Below are positions 54,534 to 63,148 of a DNA stretch of 64,000 nucleotides, piece after piece. Numbering within the stretch: position 1 is the stretch's first letter; each line of letters opens with the position of its first letter. The notes below the pieces were generated by a model. It saw only the letters and a program-made list of their open reading frames with translations. It was not told where the DNA came from and searched no databases. The DNA lies in NCBI RefSeq assembly GCF_003932785.1, contig NZ_RQYT01000009.1, forward strand, positions 29,452 to 93,451. Reading direction: 5' to 3'. Position numbers and translations under genes: made by a program. This DNA is from Arachnia propionica. GTDB taxonomy: Bacteria > Actinomycetota > Actinomycetes > Propionibacteriales > Propionibacteriaceae.

Positions 54534-55058
54534 ATGAATCCCGCCGACTGGCAGCTCCCCTTCTGGTGGACGGTGTTCGCCTTCTTCGTCATCGTCATGC
54601 TGCGGGCGAACGGGACCTACTGGATCGGGCGGGGCATCATCGCGGGAACCGGTCGGACCCGCTGGCGGCGGGCGTTGGAGACGAAGGGGTACCAGAGCGC
54701 CTCGGCGCTGATCAACCGTTGGGGTCCCCCCGCCATCACCCTGAGCTTCCTCGTGATCGGCCTCCAGACGATGACGAACCTGGCGGCGGGGGTGACCCGG
54801 ATGCCCCTGCGACGCTATCTACCGGCGATGACCGTCGGCTGCATGATCTGGGCCCTCATCTACGGCACCGGCGGGCTCATCTCCTGGGCGCTGCTCGTCG
54901 CGGCGTGGCGCCACAACCCGGTGCTCACCGCGATCGGCGTGGTCGCCGTGGTGACCCTGTTCGCCGCATGGTTCCTCCGTCGCGGCACGGCACCGGAGGA
55001 GTCCCTCCCCGTGTGCGTTCAGCAGAACCGCCTCGAGGCCCCCTTGTCCGCGGACTGA
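54534..55058 (+). CDS. Small DedA-like (VTT domain) membrane protein
   Basis: 174-aa protein with about four membrane spans. The segment [28 protein letters not shown] near residue 87 (two blocks) matches the amphipathic and glycine-rich region of DedA/VTT proteins, and [25 protein letters not shown] corresponds to the re-entrant part. It lacks the usual N-terminal reentrant loop residues, so it is a shortened relative. DedA proteins move lipids such as undecaprenyl phosphate. Its 3' end overlaps ilvD by 40 bp tail to tail. Confidence 0.75.
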   Translation: MNPADWQLPFWWTVFAFFVIVMLRANGTYWIGRGIIAGTGRTRWRRALETKGYQSASALINRWGPPAITLSFLVIGLQTMTNLAAGVTRMPLRRYLPAMTVGCMIWALIYGTGGLISWALLVAAWRHNPVLTAIGVVAVVTLFAAWFLRRGTAPEESLPVCVQQNRLEAPLSAD

Positions 55059-56860
55059 GCAAGGGAACCGTAGATCCTGAGGGCCGTGGAGACCGGGCGC
55101 TGTCTCGTCGCCGGCTGGTAGCCGACACCGGCCTCGAGTTCGGCACGACGATCCGCAAGTTCCTCGTCGCTCACCTGGAGGGTGAGGGTGCGGTTCGGTA
55201 TGGAGATGTGGATTCGATCCCCGGTGCGCACGAGGGCGATGGGACCCCCGGAGGCCGCCTCCGGTGAGACGTGGCCGATGCTCAGCCCTGAGGAGCCGCC
55301 GGAGAACCGCCCATCCGTGATGAGGGCACACTTCGGTCCGAGCCCCAGTCCCTTGAGGTAACTGGTCGGGTAGAGCATCTCCTGCATCCCCGGCCCACCC
55401 TTCGGCCCCTCGTACCGGACGATGACGACGTCGCCCTCCTTCACCCTGCCGCCGAGGATGGACTCGACGGCCTCCTCCTGGGACTCGGTGACGAAGGCCG
55501 TTCCGGTGAACTCCCACTGGTGCTCGGGAACCCCGGCGGTCTTGACGATCGCGCCGTCGGGGGCGAGATTGCCCCGCAGCACCGCGAGGCCCCCGTCCCG
55601 CGTGTACGGGTGCTCGACGGAGCGGATGCACCCGGTGGCGGCGTCCAGGTCGAGGCTCTCCCACCGGTTGGTCGAGCTGAACGCCTCTGTGGTGCGGACC
55701 CCGCCCGGGGCGGCGTGGAAGAGTTCGACCGCGGCAGACGTCGCCTCCCCGCCCCGGATGTCCCAGTCCGCGAGCCACTGCCGCAGGCTCGGCGCATGCA
55801 CCGCGTGGACCGCCTCGTCGAGCTTGCCGCCCCGGTGCAGTTCGCCGAGGATCGCGGGGATACCGCCCGCCCGGTGCACGTCCTCCATGTAGTAGCGCTC
55901 GGAGTTCGGGGCGACCTTGGCCAGGCACGGGGTGACGCGGGAGATCGCGTCGATGTCGTCCTGGTCGAAGTCCACCCCGGCCTCCTGGGCGGCGGCCAGC
56001 AGATGGAGCACCGTGTTGGTGGAGCCGCCCATCGCCACGTCGAGGCGCATGGCGTTGCAGAACGCCTCCCTCGTGGCGATGGACAGGGGCAGCACGGTCT
56101 CGTCGTCCTCGTCGTAGTACCTGCGGCACAGCTCGACGACGAGCCGCCCCGCCTCGAGGAACAGGTCCCGCCGGGCCGCGGCCGTGGCCAGGGTGGAACC
56201 GTTGCCGGGCAGGGCCAGGCCGATGGCCTCCAGCAGACAGTTCATCGAGTTCGCCGTGAACATCCCGGAGCACGAACCGCAGGTGGGGCAGGCGCTGCGT
56301 TCGATGCGGCCCAGTTCCTCGTCGGAGACGGTTGGGTCGACGGCAGCGGTCATGGCGTTGACGAGGTCGAGCGACGTGGTGGCCTCCCCGTCGCGGATGA
56401 TGGCCTTGCCCGACTCCATGGGGCCGCCGGAGACGAAGACGGTGGGGACGTTGAGGCGCAGGGCGGCCAGCAACATGCCCGGGGTGATCTTGTCGCAGTT
56501 GGAGATGCACACCAGCGCGTCGGCACAGTGGGCGTTGACCATGTACTCCACCGAGTCGGCGATGAGTTCCCGGCTCGGCAGCGAGTACAGCATCCCGCCG
56601 TGGCCCATGGCGATCCCGTCATCAACCGCGATGGTGTTGAACTCCCGCCCGATCCCCCCCGCCTGCTTGATGGCGCCACTGACCAGTGCCCCCATGTCGC
56701 GGAGGTGCACATGCCCGGGCACGAACTGGGTGAAGGAGTTCGCCACGGCGACGATCGGTTTGCCGAAGTCCTCCTCTGTGACCCCGGTGGCGCGCCACAG
56801 CGCGCGGGCACCGGCCATGTTGCGGCCGTGGGTGGACGTGCGGGAACGAAGCGCGGGCAT
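55019..56860 (-). CDS. ilvD: IlvD, dihydroxy-acid dehydratase
   Basis: Iron-sulphur dehydratase of valine, isoleucine and pantothenate synthesis, 613 aa. FeS-ligand cysteines appear in [11 protein letters not shown] near residue 122 and [20 protein letters not shown] near 193 (last block trimmed), with [12 protein letters not shown] and [17 protein letters not shown] near the C-terminus. The ATG at 56860 follows AAGGAGAG. TACACT lies about 30 bp upstream on the minus strand as a possible -10. No leader peptide or T-box is recognisable. Confidence 0.96.
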   Translation of the reverse strand: MPALRSRTSTHGRNMAGARALWRATGVTEEDFGKPIVAVANSFTQFVPGHVHLRDMGALVSGAIKQAGGIGREFNTIAVDDGIAMGHGGMLYSLPSRELIADSVEYMVNAHCADALVCISNCDKITPGMLLAALRLNVPTVFVSGGPMESGKAIIRDGEATTSLDLVNAMTAAVDPTVSDEELGRIERSACPTCGSCSGMFTANSMNCLLEAIGLALPGNGSTLATAAARRDLFLEAGRLVVELCRRYYDEDDETVLPLSIATREAFCNAMRLDVAMGGSTNTVLHLLAAAQEAGVDFDQDDIDAISRVTPCLAKVAPNSERYYMEDVHRAGGIPAILGELHRGGKLDEAVHAVHAPSLRQWLADWDIRGGEATSAAVELFHAAPGGVRTTEAFSSTNRWESLDLDAATGCIRSVEHPYTRDGGLAVLRGNLAPDGAIVKTAGVPEHQWEFTGTAFVTESQEEAVESILGGRVKEGDVVIVRYEGPKGGPGMQEMLYPTSYLKGLGLGPKCALITDGRFSGGSSGLSIGHVSPEAASGGPIALVRTGDRIHISIPNRTLTLQVSDEELADRRAELEAGVGYQPATRQRPVSTALRIYGSLAQSADKGASRRFC

Positions 56861-56928
56861 GTCTCTCCTTCATGCAATCGATGGCACAGTGTAGTGGTCA
56901 TCAGCGGAACCCCGGGGTGACGTACCGC

Positions 56929-56934
56929 TAGCCT
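56929..56934 (+). promoter_or_regulatory. -10 box TAGCCT, leaderless aroD-aroK start
   Basis: TAGCCT ends 6 bases before the ATG at 56941; there is no ribosome site. GGAACC lies 17 bp further upstream in the -35 position. Confidence 0.45.
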
Positions 56935-56940
56935 GACGCC

Positions 56941-58200
56941 ATGGGATCGGTTCAGTTGCGCGACGTGTGCCTGGGGACGGGGCGCCCAAAGGTGATCGTC
57001 CCGGTCCTGGGGGAGACGGTCGAGGAACTGCTCGCCCGGGCGTCCGACCTGTCGGGGGTGGACCTCGACATCATCGAGTGGCGGGTGGACCATCTGGCCC
57101 CGACCCCCTCACCAACAGCCATCGCGGGGATCTCGCCCCGGCTGCGGGAGGTCATCGGGAACAGGCCACTGCTGTTCACCTTCCGCAGCCGCGCCGAGGG
57201 CGGCGCCCAGGACATCGCGCCGGGGCGCTACGAGGAACTCAATGTCGCCGCCATCGCCTCGGGGATGATCGATGCCGTCGACGTCGAGCACCGCTTCGAT
57301 CGCTCCGCCGGGGACGCCGTGATGGCCGCCGCCGTGAGTGCCGGGGTGGCGGTGATCGGCAGTGTGCACGACTTCGCGGCAACGCCCACCCGGGACGAAC
57401 TCGTGGCCGAACTCGTCGCGATGCAGGAGCGGGGATGTGCCGTCGTGAAAGCGGCCGTCATGCCCCACTCCCCCGGGGATGTCCTCGACCTCATGACCGC
57501 CACCTGGACGATGACCTCCCGGCACCCCGCCACCCCGGTGATGACGATGGCGATGGGCGGGCTCGGGCTCGTCACCCGGCTCTGCCCTCAGCTCACGGGC
57601 TCGTGCGCCACGTTCGCGACGGCGGGCAGGGCCTCCGCACCGGGGCAGATCCCGGTCGAGCAGCTCCAGCCGGTGCTGGACCTCATGGCCGCCCAGCTGC
57701 CCGCCCCGGCCGTCGCGCTCATCGGGCTCCCCGGCGCGGGCAAGTCGACGGTGGGGCCGAGGCTGGCCCGCCGTCTCGGGGTCCCACACCTCGACGTCGA
57801 TCACGTGCTGGAACAGCGCCAGGGCCGCAGCATCGCCGAGATCTTCGCCAGCGACGGGGAGGCCCACTTTCGTGAACTCGAGCGCGACCTCACCCTGGAG
57901 CTGTTGGCCTCCCCCGGCGTGCTGAGCCTCGGCGGCGGGGCCCCCATGACCCCCACGATCGCGCAGGCCCTGACCGGGCACCCCGTCGTCTGGCTGCAGG
58001 TCACCCCCGAACAGGCGGCCCGCCGGATCGGCAGGAACCGGTCACGTCCCCTCCTCGCGGGCGAGGCTCCCCTGGACCGGCTCCGTCGGCTCCTCGAGGA
58101 GCGGGGCCCCACCTACGCGCAGCTCGCGACGATCACCGTCGACACCAGCCACACCGACACCGCCGAGGTCGTCGAGTTGATCCGGGAGGAGCTCAGTTGA
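56941..58200 (+). CDS. Bifunctional type I 3-dehydroquinate dehydratase / shikimate kinase
   Basis: 419-aa fusion of two non-consecutive shikimate-pathway enzymes. Residues 1-250 are AroD type I: E46 and R48 in IIEWRVDH, R82 in FTFRSR, the catalytic pair H143 (SVHDFAATP) and K170 (VVKAAVMPHS), R213, and S232/Q236 in ASAPGQ, with numbering identical to enterobacterial AroD. Residues 256-419 are AroK: P-loop GLPGAGKST (262-270), D285/D287 in DVDHVLE, FRELE (R311), GGG (331-333), and the RPLL lid. Both halves look active. Most actinobacteria use type II AroQ and a separate AroK, so this fusion is unusual. A leaderless start is likely. Confidence 0.93.
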   Translation: MGSVQLRDVCLGTGRPKVIVPVLGETVEELLARASDLSGVDLDIIEWRVDHLAPTPSPTAIAGISPRLREVIGNRPLLFTFRSRAEGGAQDIAPGRYEELNVAAIASGMIDAVDVEHRFDRSAGDAVMAAAVSAGVAVIGSVHDFAATPTRDELVAELVAMQERGCAVVKAAVMPHSPGDVLDLMTATWTMTSRHPATPVMTMAMGGLGLVTRLCPQLTGSCATFATAGRASAPGQIPVEQLQPVLDLMAAQLPAPAVALIGLPGAGKSTVGPRLARRLGVPHLDVDHVLEQRQGRSIAEIFASDGEAHFRELERDLTLELLASPGVLSLGGGAPMTPTIAQALTGHPVVWLQVTPEQAARRIGRNRSRPLLAGEAPLDRLRRLLEERGPTYAQLATITVDTSHTDTAEVVELIREELS

Positions 58201-58639
58201 TGCCGAGGAGCTTTGCCTTGGCAGCCTGGAACTCCTCCTCGGTGATGAGTCGTTCGTAGCGGAGATTACTGAGCTTGCGGATCCGCTCATCCATGGGCTC
58301 ACGGGAGTCGTCAACGATGACTCTCACGACCGATTCAACGTTGGGAGGCGGCACAACCGGGCGCACAGGGTGCGGCGGCGGGACCACGGGTGGCGCCCAC
58401 TCCCTCTGAGGCTGCTTCACAGGCCGTTTGTCACGTCTGAGCAGGAGGTACGGCCCCACCAGAACACACACGATGGTCAGCTCAAGTCCCATCATCTGGA
58501 ATGGTCCTCCTGAGATGACCCCAATCACCTTGGCGATCAAGCTCATACCGCCGACCGTGGTGAGCAACACGCCCCAGAAGTACCGCGCCCAGCGTAGACC
58601 TTGCCCGGGACGGTGAGGACCCCTACGTTCGCATCTCAC
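58193..58639 (-). CDS. Membrane protein with C-terminal SHOCT domain
   Basis: 148 aa. Two membrane spans near residues 18-40 and 48-66, a proline-rich linker (about 75-103), and the short C-terminal domain IRKLSNLRYERLITEEEFQAAKAKLLG, whose LxxLxxxGxITEEEFxxxKxxLL pattern is SHOCT-like. SHOCT domains are oligomerisation modules attached to many proteins. Its stop overlaps the end of the aroD-aroK gene by 8 bp, tail to tail. The GTG at 58639 is the only start in frame; an ATG five bases downstream is out of frame. Confidence 0.75.
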   Translation of the reverse strand: MRCERRGPHRPGQGLRWARYFWGVLLTTVGGMSLIAKVIGVISGGPFQMMGLELTIVCVLVGPYLLLRRDKRPVKQPQREWAPPVVPPPHPVRPVVPPPNVESVVRVIVDDSREPMDERIRKLSNLRYERLITEEEFQAAKAKLLGIN

Positions 58640-58645
58640 AGTTGA

Positions 58646-58651
58646 ACAGTA
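58646..58651 (-). promoter_or_regulatory. -10 box TACTGT, leaderless SHOCT gene start
   Basis: On the minus strand TACTGT ends 6 bases before the GTG at 58639. The 56-bp gap to the thrE-type gene otherwise shows nothing notable. Confidence 0.35.
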
Positions 58652-58695
58652 CCGGCTCCGGAGTCAGCCCCGCCCGCTGCCCCCACTGCAGGAAG

Positions 58696-60042
58696 TCACG
58701 GCTTGGAGCGACGACGCGTGAGGGGAAGACGCAACGTGGGCGGGTCGTCGCGGGTGAAGATCCACTCCGGGTCGGTGAGCATCCGCGCAGCCGACAGCCC
58801 TGCCACCATCGCAATGACCCCCAACAGCGTCGCGATGCCCTGGGCGACCGCGTGGCCGATGTCCCCGGCGTCGAAGTACAGGAGGGTGCGCAGGGCCGAC
58901 GAGCCGGGGAACATCACGAGCAGGGTCGGCACCGTCATGATGATCTTCTCCAGACCGAGGAGGTGCGCCAACCAGGCGCAGGTCACACCCATGAGGACGC
59001 AGGCCGTGAAGATCGCAACGTGGTCGGCCACCCCGGCGTCGGTCATGGCCAGTCGGGTGCTGCTCCCGGCCACGCCGATGCCCGCCGAGACCAGCGCCAC
59101 CCGAAGCGGCGAGTTGAGCATGAACGCCCACCCGAAGACAGCGACGAAACTCGCCACCAGACGTAGCCCCCACAGCAGGGCCGGGGGCAGGGCCGTCACC
59201 GGGGTGGGGAACGCGGTGATGCCACCCAGTTTCGCCACGACCCAGACCCCGATGATGATGGCGATGAGGATCATGGCGGCGTAGGCGGTCCGGGAGACAC
59301 CCGCCGTGAGGTCGAGCCGGGTGAGGTCAAGGCCCGCCGTCACGAGCGGGAACCCGGGGATGAGGAAGATCGAGGCGCAGACGAACCCGGCGGCCAGATT
59401 CGGGCTCGGTTCCCCCAGGATCCCTTGGATCACCGCGGCTGCCAGGAGGTAGGCCGCTGATGCGGTCAGGGCGGAGGAAACCACCACGGCGAGATGATTG
59501 AGGTGCCACCGACCGAGTCTGCGGAACATGAGGTAGGCCAGTCCCGAGGCAGGGATGACCGCTGCTGCTTCCCGGGGCCCGCCACCGGCCAGCAGGGCGA
59601 TGCCCGCGCAGGCGAGCGCGACGAGGAGTCCCCGCAGCCACGCCGGGTGGAGTTGGGGATGTCCCTCGATGGCGTCGAGACGCTGGTGCAGCTCCGTCGC
59701 GGTGATCCGCTCCGGCATGTCACGACTGAGCTGCTGCAGCACCGCGATGCGGTGGGCGTTGACCTGGGGGCGCCGCACCTGGGTGACCAGCGTCCGGAAC
59801 ACGCCCCGGCGTCCGACGGTGATCGTCAGCTCGGTGAAGCCGATGGAGGCCGCCATCCGATCCAGCCCGAGGGCCGCCGAGGCGCGGCGCATCAGCTGCC
59901 GGACCCGCAGGGCACTCGTACCCGCCCCCAGCATGAGCCCACCCGCGCGGGCGACGGCCTCCGCGCGTCGGATGAGATGGTGGGGCTCCAGGGAGTCCTC
60001 GAACTCCTGGTCCCCGAAACACTCCGGGTCGGGCCTGGTCAT
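58696..60042 (-). CDS. ThrE-type threonine/serine exporter
   Basis: 448-aa protein joining both halves of the ThrE system in one chain: an N-terminal cytoplasmic domain plus five spans (DUF1212; about 28-290, including GGLMLGAGTSALRVRQLMRR and SIGFTELTITVGRR in blocks), then a second set of about five spans (DUF3815; about 295-425). The pattern FGWAFMLNSPLRVALVSAGIG and TVPTLLVMFPGSSALRTL occurs in actinobacterial ThrE. It would export threonine, serine or small peptides. It lies 18 bp downstream of the GH112 gene and may share its transcript. Confidence 0.87.
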   Translation of the reverse strand: MTRPDPECFGDQEFEDSLEPHHLIRRAEAVARAGGLMLGAGTSALRVRQLMRRASAALGLDRMAASIGFTELTITVGRRGVFRTLVTQVRRPQVNAHRIAVLQQLSRDMPERITATELHQRLDAIEGHPQLHPAWLRGLLVALACAGIALLAGGGPREAAAVIPASGLAYLMFRRLGRWHLNHLAVVVSSALTASAAYLLAAAVIQGILGEPSPNLAAGFVCASIFLIPGFPLVTAGLDLTRLDLTAGVSRTAYAAMILIAIIIGVWVVAKLGGITAFPTPVTALPPALLWGLRLVASFVAVFGWAFMLNSPLRVALVSAGIGVAGSSTRLAMTDAGVADHVAIFTACVLMGVTCAWLAHLLGLEKIIMTVPTLLVMFPGSSALRTLLYFDAGDIGHAVAQGIATLLGVIAMVAGLSAARMLTDPEWIFTRDDPPTLRLPLTRRRSKP

Positions 60043-60060
60043 CCCCCGCAGTCTACGCCC

Positions 60061-62256
60061 TCACAGCTCCAACCAGCGGGACTCCATGGGGGCCAGATCG
60101 AGCTCGTGGCGTCGCGGCTCCCCCTCCCCGGTGAGCCCCTCGGCACGACCGGCGACGACGGTCGAGACGGCCTCACGGGAGTTGTTCATCACGAGCACCC
60201 TGCCCGCCTCGGGGTAGACCGCCACCTCCACGGCCACGTTCGACGGCGTCCACGCGGTGTCGAACTCGTCCTCGCGACCGGCCGCCCAGTAGAGGGCTCG
60301 ATGCAGCAGGCGTGAGTTGTCAGCGGAGTAGGGCAACCCCGCCACATAGACGGCCCGCCCCTGACCACACCGACGCACGGCGAGGTCGACGGAGGCCCCG
60401 TTGAGCCGGAGGATGCGGGTGGCGTCGTCGATGGCGAAGATGTCGCCGGCCCCCTCCCCGACGTCAAGCCGATCCAGGTCCGCGGTGATGAAGTGGTCGG
60501 GGTGTTCGACGGGATACCGGTCGGTGGACTGCGAGATGCCGAGTTCCTTGTCCACCCCGAGCACGTCCGACAGCTGGAAGTAGGCCCCCTCGCGCAGCAC
60601 CGCGGAGGGCTCGCCGACACCGATGAGGCCGCCGCCACGGGCGACGAACCGTCGTACCGCCACGGCGAGTTCGGGGTCCCGCCATTCGGGCCCGCCCGAG
60701 AAGGCCGTCTCCGCGGCCCCGATGTTCATCACGACGTCGAGTTCGTCGAGCGCCCCGGCGCGTGCCTCGTCGAAGGAGACGAAGGCGAGGTCGAACGGCA
60801 AGCCGGCGAGGGCCTCCAGCACCCCGAGGTAGGAGTAGATCTGCTTGTACCACAGGGCATGCGCCACCATGTGGGTCTGCCAGGTCCGCAGGCTTCCCCA
60901 GGCGTTGAGGATCCCCACCCGGATGGGGGCGGTGGCGGGACGTCGACCGCCGCCGAGGTCGTGGATGGCGCGGAACTCGTTGCAGATCTGCTCCACGCGG
61001 GCCATGAACTCGGGGAACTTCACGGCCAGGGAGAGGTATCCGCCGTAGCCGATGCGGTCGAGGGGGTGCCGGGCGATGGCGCGGCGGGCCTGCAGCCAGG
61101 AGGAGTTGGCCTCCCCCAGCGGGTCGCCACCCTCGCGGAAGACATCCGGGAAGAAGTAAGGCAGGAACCGCCCCTCCGTGTACCTGACCCCGGGGATGTC
61201 GGAGATCATGCGGCAGGTCGCGGCTGAACCGACGGAGCCGACGACCCCGTCGATCCCGGTGGCGGCGAAGTGCTCCCCATAGGGTTCGGTGCCCATCCAG
61301 TTGTCCCCGAGGAACATCAACGCCTCCTTGCCGTGGGCGTGCACGATGTCCACGAGTTCCTTGACCCTGGCGCACACGAATCGGGTCTGGAAGTCGATCC
61401 AGTCCCGGTAGGTGCGCGACGGCGGCCGGAAGGAGCTGTTGTAGTAGCCCTCGTCGACGAAGTCCTCGGCGCGGAGCCGATAGCCGTACTCGGCCTCGAA
61501 GGCCTCCATCGCGAGGGGTGAGACCGAGGCGGAGTAGCCGAACCAGTCGACGAACTTCTCCTTCGCGGCGTCGTTGAAGACCAGCGTGAAGTGGTAGAAG
61601 AACGTGGTGAAACGCACCACGTCCACCTCGGGGCGTTCCCGGCACCAACGCTCCAGGGAGGAGACCATGTGCTGCCAGGCGACCGGGTGCCGGGCGTCGT
61701 AACCGATCTCGCGCACCCGCGTCGGGTCGTTCTCCCAGTTGTTGGTGATGTAGTTGTACATCTGGGTGGAGTCCCAGGTCTGCCACGCGAGGAAACTCAC
61801 GGTGTAGACGTGGAACGGCTTCGGCTCGGCGATGGTGACGGTGACCTCGGTGCCCGCCCCGTCGATGCTCCACCCCGCCACGGGGACGACCTCGCCGGAG
61901 GTGCGGTCGATGACCTCCCACCAGCGCTGGGCGTCGCCCTGGTCGGGCTCCACCTGGAGCCGGTAGTACCCGGCCATGACGTCGATGGTCAACGGACCCG
62001 AGTCGGGGGCCGCGACCCGCTCCGACATGAGGTAGAAGCGGGGCCGACAGTCGGGGTTGGCCAGCGCGAACTCCTGGTCACCGCGTGAGGGGAAGTAGGT
62101 CTCGTAGACCTTCACCCCGAGCTGCGGCGTGATCTCGGGAAGCCAGGTCCCATCCGAGTTGCGCACGGCGTCGGCCCCGAGCCGGGCCAGGATCTCGGGA
62201 AGCTGGTCGTCCATCCCCTGCTCGATGGGGAGCGTGACCCGGCCCTTGGAGTTCAT
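60061..62256 (-). CDS. 1,3-beta-galactosyl-N-acetylhexosamine phosphorylase (GH112)
   Basis: 731-aa phosphorylase that splits lacto-N-biose or galacto-N-biose with phosphate to galactose-1-phosphate and the N-acetylhexosamine; these sugars come from mucin and milk glycans. The GH112 core is present: a TIM-barrel region with TFFYHFTLVFNDAAKEKFVDWFGY (blocks near 215), FLGDNWMGTEPYGEHF near 310 whose Asp is the expected general acid, and a C-terminal GATase-like and beta region. The opening KGRVTLPIEQGMD is typical. No signal peptide, so it acts in the cytosol, but no ABC transporter or kinase genes lie nearby. A LacI-type operator is 138 bp upstream. Confidence 0.93.
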   Translation of the reverse strand: MNSKGRVTLPIEQGMDDQLPEILARLGADAVRNSDGTWLPEITPQLGVKVYETYFPSRGDQEFALANPDCRPRFYLMSERVAAPDSGPLTIDVMAGYYRLQVEPDQGDAQRWWEVIDRTSGEVVPVAGWSIDGAGTEVTVTIAEPKPFHVYTVSFLAWQTWDSTQMYNYITNNWENDPTRVREIGYDARHPVAWQHMVSSLERWCRERPEVDVVRFTTFFYHFTLVFNDAAKEKFVDWFGYSASVSPLAMEAFEAEYGYRLRAEDFVDEGYYNSSFRPPSRTYRDWIDFQTRFVCARVKELVDIVHAHGKEALMFLGDNWMGTEPYGEHFAATGIDGVVGSVGSAATCRMISDIPGVRYTEGRFLPYFFPDVFREGGDPLGEANSSWLQARRAIARHPLDRIGYGGYLSLAVKFPEFMARVEQICNEFRAIHDLGGGRRPATAPIRVGILNAWGSLRTWQTHMVAHALWYKQIYSYLGVLEALAGLPFDLAFVSFDEARAGALDELDVVMNIGAAETAFSGGPEWRDPELAVAVRRFVARGGGLIGVGEPSAVLREGAYFQLSDVLGVDKELGISQSTDRYPVEHPDHFITADLDRLDVGEGAGDIFAIDDATRILRLNGASVDLAVRRCGQGRAVYVAGLPYSADNSRLLHRALYWAAGREDEFDTAWTPSNVAVEVAVYPEAGRVLVMNNSREAVSTVVAGRAEGLTGEGEPRRHELDLAPMESRWLEL

Positions 62257-62393
62257 GCGGTGTCCTGTCTGTCGGTTGCAGCGTCACGATAGCGAGTCCT
62301 CTCGGTCCGTCGGCACCGACGAACACACGGAGTGTTCGGGGCCTCGCCCGAGGGGAGCAGCCACAGCTCATCCCGCACCTCACGGTCACGAAT

Positions 62394-62409
62394 CTTGAAG
62401 CGTTTCAAG
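62394..62409. promoter_or_regulatory. LacI-family operator upstream of the GH112 gene
   Basis: CTTGAAGCGTTTCAAG is a 16-bp near-palindrome (arms CTTGAA/TTCAAG, centre GCGT), very close to the classic LacI/GalR-family operator with a central CG. It lies between the divergent GH112 and SCO4402-like genes, in a 234-bp gap with no other gene. Control of the GH112-thrE unit by a sugar-responsive repressor is inferred. Confidence 0.55.
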
Positions 62410-62477
62410 GGTCTCAACGAACAAGGGCGGCGGTTCGCGTCCGGCCCACGGTGCGCCCCCCCTGTCCACGCACCGTC

Positions 62478-62483
62478 TACGCT
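62478..62483 (+). promoter_or_regulatory. -10 box TACGCT, leaderless start of the small gene at 62491
   Basis: TACGCT (TANNNT type) ends 7 bases before the ATG at 62491; no ribosome site is present. Confidence 0.35.
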
Positions 62484-62490
62484 CAATGCC

Positions 62491-62877
62491 ATGGGCCAGG
62501 TCTCGAAGGACCCCATCGAGTTCCCGTACATGCGGGCTGAGGTGGTCAACGCGCTACGTTCCCTCAGTGACCCCGCGACCCAGTACAGCGAGTGGGTCGG
62601 CTGGGGCCATCTCGACCTCTGCATCCACATCCTCTACGACGACACCACGGTCATACCGAACCCTGAGGCGAGCATCGGATCCCTGATCCACGAATCAGAG
62701 GCACCAGCCCTCGACGTCCTTGACACCGTCCTGGGACCCATGATCGACGACCTCGGCGACGTACCCGACCAGGTATATCTCGCCGACCACCGCTGGCCGT
62801 CCGTCATCCACGCCGCCGCCAACGCCCTTGCCGCAATGGAGGCCAACGACCCATCGCCGGATGGGAACGATCGGTGA
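62491..62877 (+). CDS. SCO4402-like small protein
   Basis: 128-aa acidic soluble protein. DPIEFPYMRAEVVNALRSLSD at the start (residues 6-26), DLCIHILYDDTTVIPNPE near 50, and DQVYLADHRWPSVIHAAANAL near 95 resemble a small Streptomyces-type family often found beside toxin or immunity-like genes; recognition is tentative. The ATG at 62491 follows a TACGCT box directly. Its TGA overlaps the GTG of a following frame (GTGA), which is now cut by an inverted-repeat element. GC content is lower than in the neighbouring housekeeping genes. Confidence 0.6.
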   Translation: MGQVSKDPIEFPYMRAEVVNALRSLSDPATQYSEWVGWGHLDLCIHILYDDTTVIPNPEASIGSLIHESEAPALDVLDTVLGPMIDDLGDVPDQVYLADHRWPSVIHAAANALAAMEANDPSPDGNDR

Positions 62878-62945
62878 TTGAGCTCGGATTCGACGAGGGA
62901 CCCATCAGCGAAACCGTCCACCGTCTCGGCGGAGCATCGCGGATC
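62874..62945 (+). pseudogene. 5' fragment of a gene cut off by the inverted-repeat element
   Basis: A GTG at 62874 overlaps the upstream stop in the translationally coupled GTGA manner used across this genome. It encodes about 24 residues (IELGFDEGPISETVHRLGGA and so on) and then runs into inverted-repeat copy C; the frame stays open to 63152 only through element sequence. Probably the remains of a co-translated second gene. The original product cannot be identified. Confidence 0.4.
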
Positions 62946-63064
62946 AGAGGGTGCGCGGACAGGCGAATCCACTGCGTCCGCTCCAGTGACCCCTTGGCAG
63001 CGTTGTCCTCCTCGATTGCCACGCTCCAGTGTGCTCCTCGTCGTCCGCCTTGCCCCACGCACCC
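62946..63064. mobile_element. Inverted-repeat element (MITE-like), copy C, shortened
   Basis: Left end AGAGGGTGCGCGGACAGG and most of the interior match copies A and B, including the shared CGTCGTCCGCCTTGCC. The segment of about 40 bp before the right end in A and B is missing, but CCACGCACCC at 63055-63064 is the inverted counterpart of the left GGGTGCGCGG. So this is an internally deleted copy that keeps both ends. Confidence 0.65.
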
Positions 63065-63148
63065 CAACTGTGTTCGCAACTGGCCAACCCGTTCCGCCCC
63101 ACAGGCAAACTGCACCTCCGGTCTTCCCTTGCCTCACAGGAGACTCCA

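Noticed and set aside
56861..56940. A T-box or attenuator leader for ilvD
   Set aside because: The 80-bp divergent region is too short and has no leader peptide with branched-chain codons or T-box sequence.
62381..62394. A 14-base string (CACGGTCACGAATC) shared with 63722-63735
   Set aside because: The identity stops abruptly on both sides and the surroundings are unrelated; it may be chance, or a minor trace of the same mobile DNA, but I cannot support a feature.
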